NCBI RefSeq assembly: GCF_000227745.2
Contig: NC_018012.1
Span: forward strand, 4,878,501 to 4,942,500
Reading direction: 5' to 3'
Source: Thiocystis violascens DSM 198
GTDB taxonomy: Bacteria; Pseudomonadota; Gammaproteobacteria; Chromatiales; Chromatiaceae
Length of the DNA stretch: 64,000 nucleotides
Under the pieces are notes generated by a model that saw nothing but the letters and a program-made list of their open reading frames with translations, searched no databases and was not told the DNA's origin. Positions 33,801 through 40,923 of the stretch are shown here, piece after piece (within the stretch, counting starts at the first letter, position 1; each line of letters opens with the position of its first letter). A program made the position numbers and the translations under genes.

Positions 33801-35739
33801 CGCTGACCTCCTCGACCAGAAATCCGCTTTCTCCCTCCCGAATCCGCTCCACGATGGCCCCGACCGCGAAGGCGATGACCGGAATTCCCAGCGACTGAAG
33901 CTCCGTGATCGTCAGACAATAGGTTTCCTCGTAGACCGATGGCACCAGCGCTAGATCCACCCCGGCCGCGCGCTGGCGAAGTTGGGCGAGCCGATAGACG
34001 CCGGTGCGCTGGACGCCCGCCGCGTCGAGCGATCCGGCGTAACACTCCTCGGCGCCCCCGAACTGCCAGATTTCGATCATGCGTCGACTTGCGAGATGTT
34101 GGAGGGCGTCCAGCAGCATGTCGGCGCCCTTGCGGCGGGAGAGATTGGCGAACACGCCGAGCCGGAATCGCCCGCCCCTGGGCGTCTCCCTGACCTTGCC
34201 GAGATCCGCGATGCCATGCGGTATCGCCCGTACTTTGGACGCCAGTTCGGAACCATAGGCCGCCTCGAACTTGGCCTTGACATACCCGGACGGAGAAATC
34301 AGGACATCGGCGTGGCGAAAGACCTCCAGGAGTTTGTCGCGGCGCGCGGCAAGATAGTCGCGCAGGTTCTCCTCGCGATCCCCGGCGTCCGAGTGATGGG
34401 CGAGACAGCGCAGACAATCGGGGGCGTCCGCGCGGGCAAACGCCTTGCCGCAAGGCATCCCTTCCGGCTGCAGCAGGTCGAAGATCGGGCAAAACAAATA
34501 ATAGTCATGCAGCGATAGCACGACCGCCGCCCCGAGCCGTTTCGCGATGATCGGCAGTTCCAGCGTTCCCCAGTCCAGCAGATGCTGAAAATGCACCAGC
34601 GCGACTCGTCCGCCCGCCATCAGACGCGCGAAACTGGCCTCGACGACCGGCTGACGCAGCGAGGCGACATGGCCGAAGAGGCGCGGCGTGCCGACGATAT
34701 TGGCCCGCCGATATTCCAGCACCCGGAACCATTCGCGATCCTCGACACACTGAAGATCGCGATAGGCGTTGTCGACCTCGCCCGGAAACAGGACCGTGGT
34801 CCGGAACGCGTCCGCGGTTCCCTCGACGACACTGCGCGAATGCAGCTCCGTGCCGCCCAGCGCGCGATACGAATGCAAGACCTGCAAGACATGGGGCGCC
34901 GTGTCGCCCCGCGCGCGCTGCAACGCCGTCGCGATCCGTTCCTGGACATCGCGCAGCGGATTCGTTTGGCAGAAACGTTGAACGAGTCGATTGTAGAAGG
35001 GCCAGCGCGCCAGCAGAATGGATGCGTTGCGGCGTTTCACCGTCTCCATCCCCGTCACCGCGCCAAAGCTTTGCTCGCCTTCGTGATACACAAAGGTGTC
35101 GTCGCAGCAGGCGATCTCGTAGCCGGCTTCCCAGGCACGCAGCGAATAGTCGCACTCCTCGCCGTAGCCGCGATGATAGGCCGCATGTAAAAAACCGAGT
35201 TGTTTAAGCGCCGCGAGTCGAATCAGCATGCAGAAACCGACCGCCACCGGCAGGCGCGGATAGCGGCGGGCCGAACAACGCGCGACGAGTTCCCCGAACC
35301 GGTCAATGCTCATCCCGTCCGGAATGGGATTTTCCTCGTTCATGACGGGGACCGATAGGATCGTGGCATGATTCGAGAGGGGACAGACCAGCGCGATCTT
35401 CGGATGGCTGGCGGCGCAGGCGAGCAGTTTGTCGACCCAGCCGGCGGTGACGACCGTATCGGAATTGAGCACGATGACATCGCTTGTTGCAGACCGGAGC
35501 CCCCGGTTGACATTGCCGACAAAGCCAAGATTCTCGTCGGAGCGCGTCACCGAAAATTGCGCATGGGTCTGTTCCGTCTCATCGAGCCAGTTCAGCAACC
35601 CTAGATCGGTGCTGGCGTCGTCGAGGATGCGGACGGCACAGTCGGGCGGCGTCAGCGCGAGAACGCTCTCCACGCAGCGCCGGACTTGATCGGCGCCATT
35701 GAAGACGGGAATGAGGATTTCGCAGCGGGGCGTTGACAT
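30817..35739 (-). CDS. Giant multidomain glycosyltransferase (1640 aa)
   Basis: At least four transferase-like modules are visible. Residues 1-250 form a GT2 domain (EILIPVFNGADQVRRCVESV, VLNSDTVVTAGWVDKLLACA). About 285-690 is a GT4-type domain (VLQVLHSYRALGGTELHSRS, FRLGVFANLSRRKGADMLLD, EETYCLTITELQSLGIPVIA). About 790-1250 is a second GT2 region with YTDEDFVAEDGRRYRPRFKP and SHDGIRIRQQHGLSA. About 1290-1640 is another GT-B-like domain (GKPRIGWAGAAQHAGDLEWL, KLLEYGILGIPVVCTDIEPY). Such proteins extend surface polysaccharides or glycosylate flagella or pili. It stands alone without nucleotide-sugar genes; acceptor and sugars are unknown. Confidence 0.88.
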   Translation of the reverse strand: MSTPRCEILIPVFNGADQVRRCVESVLALTPPDCAVRILDDASTDLGLLNWLDETEQTHAQFSVTRSDENLGFVGNVNRGLRSATSDVIVLNSDTVVTAGWVDKLLACAASHPKIALVCPLSNHATILSVPVMNEENPIPDGMSIDRFGELVARCSARRYPRLPVAVGFCMLIRLAALKQLGFLHAAYHRGYGEECDYSLRAWEAGYEIACCDDTFVYHEGEQSFGAVTGMETVKRRNASILLARWPFYNRLVQRFCQTNPLRDVQERIATALQRARGDTAPHVLQVLHSYRALGGTELHSRSVVEGTADAFRTTVLFPGEVDNAYRDLQCVEDREWFRVLEYRRANIVGTPRLFGHVASLRQPVVEASFARLMAGGRVALVHFQHLLDWGTLELPIIAKRLGAAVVLSLHDYYLFCPIFDLLQPEGMPCGKAFARADAPDCLRCLAHHSDAGDREENLRDYLAARRDKLLEVFRHADVLISPSGYVKAKFEAAYGSELASKVRAIPHGIADLGKVRETPRGGRFRLGVFANLSRRKGADMLLDALQHLASRRMIEIWQFGGAEECYAGSLDAAGVQRTGVYRLAQLRQRAAGVDLALVPSVYEETYCLTITELQSLGIPVIAFAVGAIVERIREGESGFLVEEVSAQALATRIDELVADPERLRRVRSGLRGLAIKSLAANVREYAELYTSLLAGGPLDEVPPVRGMLGDGDPAETEFAQEPIEMSAALLAAVEPAWGQFLKTYGPPRDRQWLETLGQAAAPCVGVAPVENLGLDLGLDLVVFERERHPDAIATTLRSVSAGRATGVRVLVVSVCDPPELTLAESAQCVWIKLERTAQPARIVNRWLAQQGAAWIGWLTAGDELHPSTFAILRGYLAARRDWKFIYTDEDFVAEDGRRYRPRFKPDINLDLLRCKDYLGDLCLIAREAFLDCGGLAPYASAALYDLCFKVIDRFGETAVGHLPHVLYHRADRGGLLELDEERHPGELEKVIAAHLARNRMRGRVCKTPTAGIYWVDYPHPREPLISLIAVTRGDGVAVGQLIDNIRSVLDHFEVIVLDFQRKGASGSRVKTAVTDIPIRTLRAASGDNVAQSLNRAIRLAGSQRILVSHDGIRIRQQHGLSALLSLIARPDVALAGPCILDEAGNILQGYPLAGFWPLGATGQLHRGQTLGERGYLDRNLCMQNCVSVSDHLFALWKPAFERVGGFNDQDYPIAWYLLDLGLRLTEQGDRIVWTPYATVVEVDEGSFHRYRRVKLRDLKVAAEVARLYAQWLPRLANDPAYNPNLSLRDVGCEPEVQIGRAWDPAICTAPRILGLPGDRTGSGHYRAIDPLQALHDRKLACTALLPEHKSARAPNVVELERLAPHILLLHNALHDQHLHALALYRQYNHVRLIFSLDDLITDLPSWNPFRKSNYPDLERRLNSALECCDRLLLSSQALADAYATRHGDLRVVPNRLAGTRWLDLVGATPSAPGRGKPRIGWAGAAQHAGDLEWLASVVEALAGEVDWCFLGMCPEILKAFAAVALPMVEFARYPAALARLGLDLAIAPLALHDFNRCKSNIKLLEYGILGIPVVCTDIEPYRNAPVERLTNRPEAWIDALRARLNDPDGARREGAELKRWVQSGWILEDALDPWSDALT

Positions 35740-35789
35740 GTCAATCTCGGTGTCTGATCACTGACGTATCCGCTCCGCTGTCTTTCTCG

Positions 35790-36068
35790 TCAACCCAACT
35801 CGCGCAGGACTTCGGGATGGCGCTCAGCGACCCGGAAGAGCGTTCGCGCCGCCCCGCTGGGGTGCCGCCGCCCCTGCTCCCACTCCTGTAGGGTTCGCAC
35901 CGACACCCCCAGCAGTTCGGCAAAGCGCGCTTGCGATAATCCCGTGCGCTGGCGGGCCGCCAGAGCAGGCGGGTAGACCACCGTCCCTTGTCCGGCCTTC
36001 ATCTGGCGAATCGAAGTCAGGAGTTTCGCGCCTAATTCCTCGCCTGTCATCACGTTCTCATCGTTCAT
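35790..36068 (-). CDS. XRE-family antitoxin of a type II toxin-antitoxin pair
   Basis: This 92-aa protein has a helix-turn-helix (GLSQARFAELLGVSVRTLQE, then WEQGRRHPSGAARTL) like NadS/HigA antitoxins. It overlaps the end of a RelE/HigB-like toxin remnant upstream by 11 nt, the toxin-first order typical of this class. The toxin carries an internal stop, so this protein may now act only as an autorepressor. Confidence 0.85.
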   Translation of the reverse strand: MNDENVMTGEELGAKLLTSIRQMKAGQGTVVYPPALAARQRTGLSQARFAELLGVSVRTLQEWEQGRRHPSGAARTLFRVAERHPEVLRELG

Positions 36069-36345
36069 CGTCCAGGGTCTCCCGAATAGACTTGAGGATC
36101 GGCGCGGGTATGTTGCCGCGCACCGCTTTGGCGTAGATCACCAGCAAATAGATCACCCGCGCCCCGCCGCGCTTGCCCATTCCGGCACGTGTCCAGCGGA
36201 CCTTGCGGCATCCGCCACTACCGGGGATGACATCGCCGCTGCGCGGATGCTCGGTCAGCTAGGCGCAGAATTCACCGCGCTCGTCCTCCGACCAAATCGA
36301 GCGGGCATCGTCCGTGAACAGCGGTGTTTCGATGATCGTGTACAT
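36058..36345 (-). pseudogene. RelE/HigB-type toxin, inactivated
   Basis: From ATG 36345 the frame reads MYTIIETPLFTDDARSIW, EDERGEFCA and then an in-frame TAG at 36259-36261 where a Trp is expected. It resumes as LTEHPRSGDVIPGSGGCRK, VRWTRAGMGKRGGARVIYLL, ending LKSIRETLDDER. After GGARVIY about ten residues present in relatives (FNRL-type segment) appear deleted. The TGA stop overlaps the antitoxin start. Both defects indicate a dead ribosome-dependent RNase. Confidence 0.8.
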
Positions 36346-36514
36346 TTGAACAGGATACGTCTAAGACGTACTATTGACAAGCCAAAAACCGCTCGCCACG
36401 CCATCCTCCGATCGATCATCCCGGAATCTTGTGCGGTTCACATCGTTCAGGGGCGCCGTTGACCTTGACGACCGACTTGGGACACGGGATCGTGTCATCC
36501 CGCCACCCGGAGCG

Positions 36515-37087
36515 CCCCCCGCATGTCCCCGATTTGCTCGGCCCCAAGAACGACGATGTCTTCACGCGCGTGTTCGGCGAAGCGCCGGACCTGTTGGTGG
36601 TGCTGATCAGCGCAACGCTGCGGGTGATCGCTACAATATCGAGATCCAGGTGTGCCGCTATGGCGCCTGGGGATCGCAAGCGCTGTACTATCCGGCCCGA
36701 CTGCTGAGTCAGCAATTGGGTCTGGGCGGAGACTACGCGCATCTGCGCGCGTCGGTCGGCGTGGGTGACCTTTTTCGAGCATTGGCGGGAGGAACGAACC
36801 ATGTCCAGCATTGAACATGCCCCGATCCAGGCAGCACTGAATCGAGTGCGTCAGTTGAGCGCCGACGAGGAAGCTCGGCGGATGGCCTTCGTGCGCGAAC
36901 GGGCACAGCGCGATGAGGTCTCCTTTCTCAGCGAGGCGCGCGAGGAGGGGCGTGAGGAAGGTCGACAGGAAGCGGCCCAGGCCACCGCTCGCGACCTCTA
37001 CAGATCGGCATGCTGACCGATGTCCAGATCGCGCAGGCCACGAGGCTGAGCGTGGCGCAAGTCGAGGCGCTGAGCCCGGCCGACTGA
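36515..37087 (+). pseudogene. Rpn/PD-(D/E)XK transposase-family remnant
   Basis: Pieces of one protein are scattered over three frames: PDLLGPKNDDVFTRVFGEAP, then YNIEIQVCRYGAWGSQALYY, then FFEHWREERTMSSIEHAPIQ and a C-terminal REEGREEGRQEAAQ tail with LTDVQIAQATRLSVAQVEAL in another frame, ending at 37087. This is the usual layout of the Rpn family (recombination-promoting nuclease). The gene contains internal deletions and frameshifts, and is not functional. Confidence 0.75.
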
Positions 37088-37130
37088 GCGGGCAACGGTC
37101 TTGCGGGGTCTTGTAGCAAAGGAAATCACA

Positions 37131-39755
37131 ATGCAAGTCAACGAAACAACACGCCCCGATTGGTGGCCGCAACGATTGGAGGCGATTGCGCGCCTCAGCG
37201 GCTGGGCGGAAGGTCGGGAACCGCCGGAATGGCCGATGGAAGTCTTTCTGGAAGTGAGCAACCTGTGCGATCTGAAATGCGCCATGTGCCCCACGTTTTC
37301 CGCGCTCAACCCCAGTCGACTCTATTCCATCAAGGAACAGGAACGCGGCTTTCTCGATCTCGCGACTCTAAGAAGCCGGCTCGATGACGTCCTGAAACGT
37401 GCGATTAGAGTCCATTGTTATGGCTACGGGGAACCGACCATCCACCCCGGCTTTGTCGATCTGCTCGACGATATCGGGGAATATCGGGTGCTCATCGACT
37501 TTTTTACCAATGGCATGCATCTCGACGCGGCGCTTTGCGAGCAATTGGTTGCCCGCAAGGTCTTTAGCGTCACGGTCAGTTTTTCGGGCAGCGATCGCGA
37601 GTCCTACGAAAATATCTATCTCGGCGGTCGCTTCCAGACCGTGCTGGATGGCTTGCGGCGGCTGCGCGACGCGAAACTGGCGAGCGAGAGTCTCTATCCG
37701 CGGATCGAGATCAATTCGATCGCCTTCGATCATCAGGTGCGCGGCTTGCCGGAATTCGTCGATCTCATGGCGGATGCCGGTGTCGCCGTGATTTACCTCA
37801 AGACGTTGCAGACCTTCGGCAATATCCGGGAACTGCAAGGGCATCGGTCGGTGCTGCGGCCCTGGGTGGAAGGCGCGTTTCTCCAGGAGGCGCGGGCGCG
37901 GGCAAGCGCGCGTGGCCTGATCCTGTCGACCGAACAGTATCGCCAGACCGAGGTCTCCGACGAAGCCGCCTGGCGGAGCGCGCGCGGCGATACGTCCGCG
38001 ACGGTGCCCTTGAACCTGATTGGCGAAACCGCGCGGCATGCCACTCCGGTTCGCCCCCCGCCGGAGCATGTGTCCAGCGTTCAAGTCGATGCGATGCGGC
38101 TGACGCCTGACGCGCTGCGCGATGCTTTCGCGCTGGAGGACTACGCTGGCGCAACGCCCTTTTATTGTCTCGAACCCTTTCAGACGCTCTACGTCCGGCG
38201 TAGCGGCAATGTCAAACCCTGCTGCTTTGCCGACGACAGCGGTCCGGCGCTGGGAAACCTCACCGAGACCGACGCGGCCAGTGTCTGGAACGGCCTGCCG
38301 TGGCGGACGCTGCGCGAGTCGATCCTGGCGCAGCGTTACCCGCGGACCTTGTGCGGACACTGTCTGAAAGAGCAATACGGACCGCGTCAACAGGCGATCC
38401 CGGAACATCTGGAGCAGTATCGGACCTGGCTTCAGCAGGTCTGGGGCGATGTTCCGCCACGAGACCTTCCCAGCCAAACCCTCTCCAACCAGGAACTCGC
38501 GCAGCGCTGGCTGGACGCACGGCGCCTGGCGCGACAGCGAACCCGGCTGCTCGACGAGGTACGCCGGCTGACTCCGTTTGGCGTGCCGCAAACCCTGCTG
38601 GAAGGTCATCTAGATGGTCTGCGCGGGGAGGAACTTCACGGCTGGCTCTACGCGCCGGACTCCCCCGAGGTACGCCTGTCGGTGACGATTCATCTCGATG
38701 GCCAACCCTGGAAAACCCTGCTGGCGGATCGTTTCCGCGACGATCTCCGGCTGGCCGGCAAGGGCGATGGCGCCTATGGTTTCGCGATCAGGCTTGCCGA
38801 TGGTCCGCCCCGCCGTCTGCTCGAAGTCCGTCTGACCGAAACCGACTGGCTGCTCGGCCGGATTGAATTCGTCAGCGACGACGCGACTGATCTGGCGCAA
38901 ATGTTTCGGCCCGACGCAACCGCTCCGCAATCGCCACGCACCGATCCGGCCCTTTTTCCGCTCGAATACAGCCCCGGCATTCACGAACAGGAAATCTTCC
39001 GTTATTTCGCGCAGCATTCCGCCGGACGCCCTCAACCGGCACCACCCCGGCCCGAGGACTTGCCGGACACCGTGCTGGTCATCGCCTTCGCCAACCGCAG
39101 CGGCTCGAATCTGCTCGCCGAGACCCTGGCCGCGACCGGATTGGTCGAACGCGCGCACGAACGTTTCAATTTCGATCTTCTGAGCGAGACCTGCCAGCGC
39201 GAAGGCATCGCCGATCTGGCCGGCTATCTCGGCTATCTTCAGCGCGCCGGGTCGGACGGTCGGGTATTGGCGGTCAAACTGGACTGGAGCCAGCTTTTTT
39301 TCCTGACCCGCGTCGGCGTTATTCCGCACTATTGGCCACGGGTACGTTTCGTTTGGAGCCTGCGCAACGATCTGCTGGCCCAGGCCATGTCGCATCTGGT
39401 CGCCGAACGCACGGGCTGCTGGTCCGGTCCCTATCCCGAGGCGGTCCTGGGAACCTTTCTGGACGCATTGCAACCCGCCGATCTGGCTCGAAAAGTCGAG
39501 GAGATCACCTTCGCTCACCGGCAGTTGATGAGCTATTTTGCGTTGTATGGGATCGAGCCGGCCATCGTCGATTACGACGATCTGGCCGCGGATCCCGAGC
39601 AGACCGCCCGGCGGGTGCTGACGGAACTCCAACTGCTTCCCCCGAACGGGCGCTGGCGCTTCGATCCGCACCAGATCGCGGTGCGGCGACAGCGCACCGC
39701 TGGGATGGAGCGCGCCCTGGCGCGTTTGAAACACGCGATTCGCGCGCATCGATGA
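37131..39755 (+). CDS. Radical-SAM/SPASM protein fused to a Stf0-like sulfotransferase
   Basis: This 874-aa three-part protein starts with a radical-SAM domain whose cluster motif is NLCDLKCAMCPTF (C46, C50, C53), followed by a SPASM-type Cys region (PFYCLEPFQTLYV, NVKPCCFAD, LCGHCLKEQYG) up to about residue 430. A middle beta-rich module (about 485-580; HLDGLRGEELHGWLYAPDSP) resembles an accessory domain seen in glycan-active proteins. From about 645 a Stf0-like sulfotransferase domain begins with VIAFANRSGSNLLAETLAAT, the PAPS phosphate loop region, and continues RVRFVWSLRNDLLAQAMSHL. The start ATG 37131 has GGAAA upstream. Substrate is unknown; a peptide or glycan is modified at carbon and then sulfated is one reading. 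It lies beside the giant glycosyltransferase but on the other strand. Confidence 0.8.
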   Translation: MQVNETTRPDWWPQRLEAIARLSGWAEGREPPEWPMEVFLEVSNLCDLKCAMCPTFSALNPSRLYSIKEQERGFLDLATLRSRLDDVLKRAIRVHCYGYGEPTIHPGFVDLLDDIGEYRVLIDFFTNGMHLDAALCEQLVARKVFSVTVSFSGSDRESYENIYLGGRFQTVLDGLRRLRDAKLASESLYPRIEINSIAFDHQVRGLPEFVDLMADAGVAVIYLKTLQTFGNIRELQGHRSVLRPWVEGAFLQEARARASARGLILSTEQYRQTEVSDEAAWRSARGDTSATVPLNLIGETARHATPVRPPPEHVSSVQVDAMRLTPDALRDAFALEDYAGATPFYCLEPFQTLYVRRSGNVKPCCFADDSGPALGNLTETDAASVWNGLPWRTLRESILAQRYPRTLCGHCLKEQYGPRQQAIPEHLEQYRTWLQQVWGDVPPRDLPSQTLSNQELAQRWLDARRLARQRTRLLDEVRRLTPFGVPQTLLEGHLDGLRGEELHGWLYAPDSPEVRLSVTIHLDGQPWKTLLADRFRDDLRLAGKGDGAYGFAIRLADGPPRRLLEVRLTETDWLLGRIEFVSDDATDLAQMFRPDATAPQSPRTDPALFPLEYSPGIHEQEIFRYFAQHSAGRPQPAPPRPEDLPDTVLVIAFANRSGSNLLAETLAATGLVERAHERFNFDLLSETCQREGIADLAGYLGYLQRAGSDGRVLAVKLDWSQLFFLTRVGVIPHYWPRVRFVWSLRNDLLAQAMSHLVAERTGCWSGPYPEAVLGTFLDALQPADLARKVEEITFAHRQLMSYFALYGIEPAIVDYDDLAADPEQTARRVLTELQLLPPNGRWRFDPHQIAVRRQRTAGMERALARLKHAIRAHR

Positions 39756-39762
39756 GGTGGGT

Positions 39763-39831
39763 CACTGCCATTAAGTTAAGCCGTTCATGGTTCGATAAAC
39801 TCACCACGAACGGCTTAACTTAATGGCAGTG
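39763..39831. mobile_element. MITE-like palindromic element, copy 2 (69 bp)
   Basis: It has the same 18-bp terminal inverted repeats (CACTGCCATTAAGTTAAG) as the element at 7043-7176 but without the inner hairpin insert. Flanks ATGAGGTGGG (39752-39761) and ATGAGGCGGG (39832-39841) differ by one base and look like a 10-bp target duplication. It sits 7 bp after the sulfotransferase stop. Confidence 0.75.
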
Positions 39832-39975
39832 ATGAGGCGGGTTTAAACCGGGCCGCTCCGAGCCGGCCGGTGCGGAGCGAGTACGGGACAGACCTGGCGT
39901 CTGGCTGACGGCATGCCGGACACGTATGCCTTGCTATACTCTAAATCCACATCAACCATGGTTCGGGAAATCAAG

Positions 39976-40923
39976 ATGAGACGAGATCCGTCCCGCCGCT
40001 TGCCCCTGTCGATTGCCTGGCTCGTCCTGCCCGTGCTCCTGGCTCTGGTTGGCTGCGTCGCCACCGCCCCGACAGACGAGACCCTGTCCGGTCCGCTGCC
40101 GATCGCACCCGGACAGGGGGTTGACGATTTCGTCCTGGTCGATTGTCTCCTGCCTGGCCAGATTCGCCAGCTTGGCAGTCGCATGACCTATCTGGCGCCG
40201 CGCCGCTCGGTCAAAACCACCAAGACCGATTGCGGCATCCGGGGCGGCGAATTCGTCCTCTTCGACCGCTCCGATTACGCCAGCGCGCGTCAGGCGCTGA
40301 CGCCCAAGGCGCAGGGCGGGGATCCGGTCGCGCAGACCTATCTGGGCGAGATATACGAAAAGGGTCTGGGATTGCCCGGGCCAGACTATGCCAGCGCGGC
40401 GAGTTGGTATCGCAAGGCGGCGGAGCAGAATCACGGTCCGGCGCAGACCAATCTTGGCTCGCTGTACGAGCGGGGTCTGGGGGTCACGCAGGATCAGGCC
40501 CAGGCGCTGGACTGGTATCGTCGGGCGCTGGGATTGACGGAGGATCGACTGATCTTCGAATCCACGCTGAAGGCCCAGCAGGCGGCGTTCAAGCGCGAGA
40601 TCGCCGTGCGCAATCAGATCGCCGCCGGACTGCGTCAGCAGCTACGCAAGGCGTCAGCCACCAAGCCCCGTCAGTCAGCGGCCACTGCGAGCCCGGCAAC
40701 CCTGCAACGTCAGGCGGTCAGCCAGCGTCTGGATGCCGAGAGCGAGGCCGCGCGGATCGGCAAGGAACTCAATGCCGTCAAGCAGCTCAAGCAGAGCGCA
40801 GCCAGTCGCGGGGGCAAATCCGGCGACTCCGGGAAGTCCGCGCAACTGGGCAAATTGGAGCTGACGCGGAACGAGCAGTACCGCGCCTTACTGGATACCT
40901 CCAGACTGCTTGCCCAGCAGTAA
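39976..40923 (+). CDS. Sel1-repeat lipoprotein
   Basis: The 315-aa protein begins with a lipoprotein signal (PLSIAWLVLPVLLALVGC) and has two Sel1/TPR-like repeats near residues 118-190 (AQTYLGEIYEKGLG, AQTNLGSLYERGLGVTQDQA). A long basic, coiled-coil-like C-terminal part follows (EREIAVRN-type Ala/Lys/Gln-rich). Sel1 proteins are scaffolds. It converges on, and overlaps by 36 nt, the kinase gene at 40888, so their expression may be linked. I chose ATG 39976, preceded by GGGAAATCAAG; ATG 39958 is also possible. Confidence 0.75.
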   Translation: MRRDPSRRLPLSIAWLVLPVLLALVGCVATAPTDETLSGPLPIAPGQGVDDFVLVDCLLPGQIRQLGSRMTYLAPRRSVKTTKTDCGIRGGEFVLFDRSDYASARQALTPKAQGGDPVAQTYLGEIYEKGLGLPGPDYASAASWYRKAAEQNHGPAQTNLGSLYERGLGVTQDQAQALDWYRRALGLTEDRLIFESTLKAQQAAFKREIAVRNQIAAGLRQQLRKASATKPRQSAATASPATLQRQAVSQRLDAESEAARIGKELNAVKQLKQSAASRGGKSGDSGKSAQLGKLELTRNEQYRALLDTSRLLAQQ

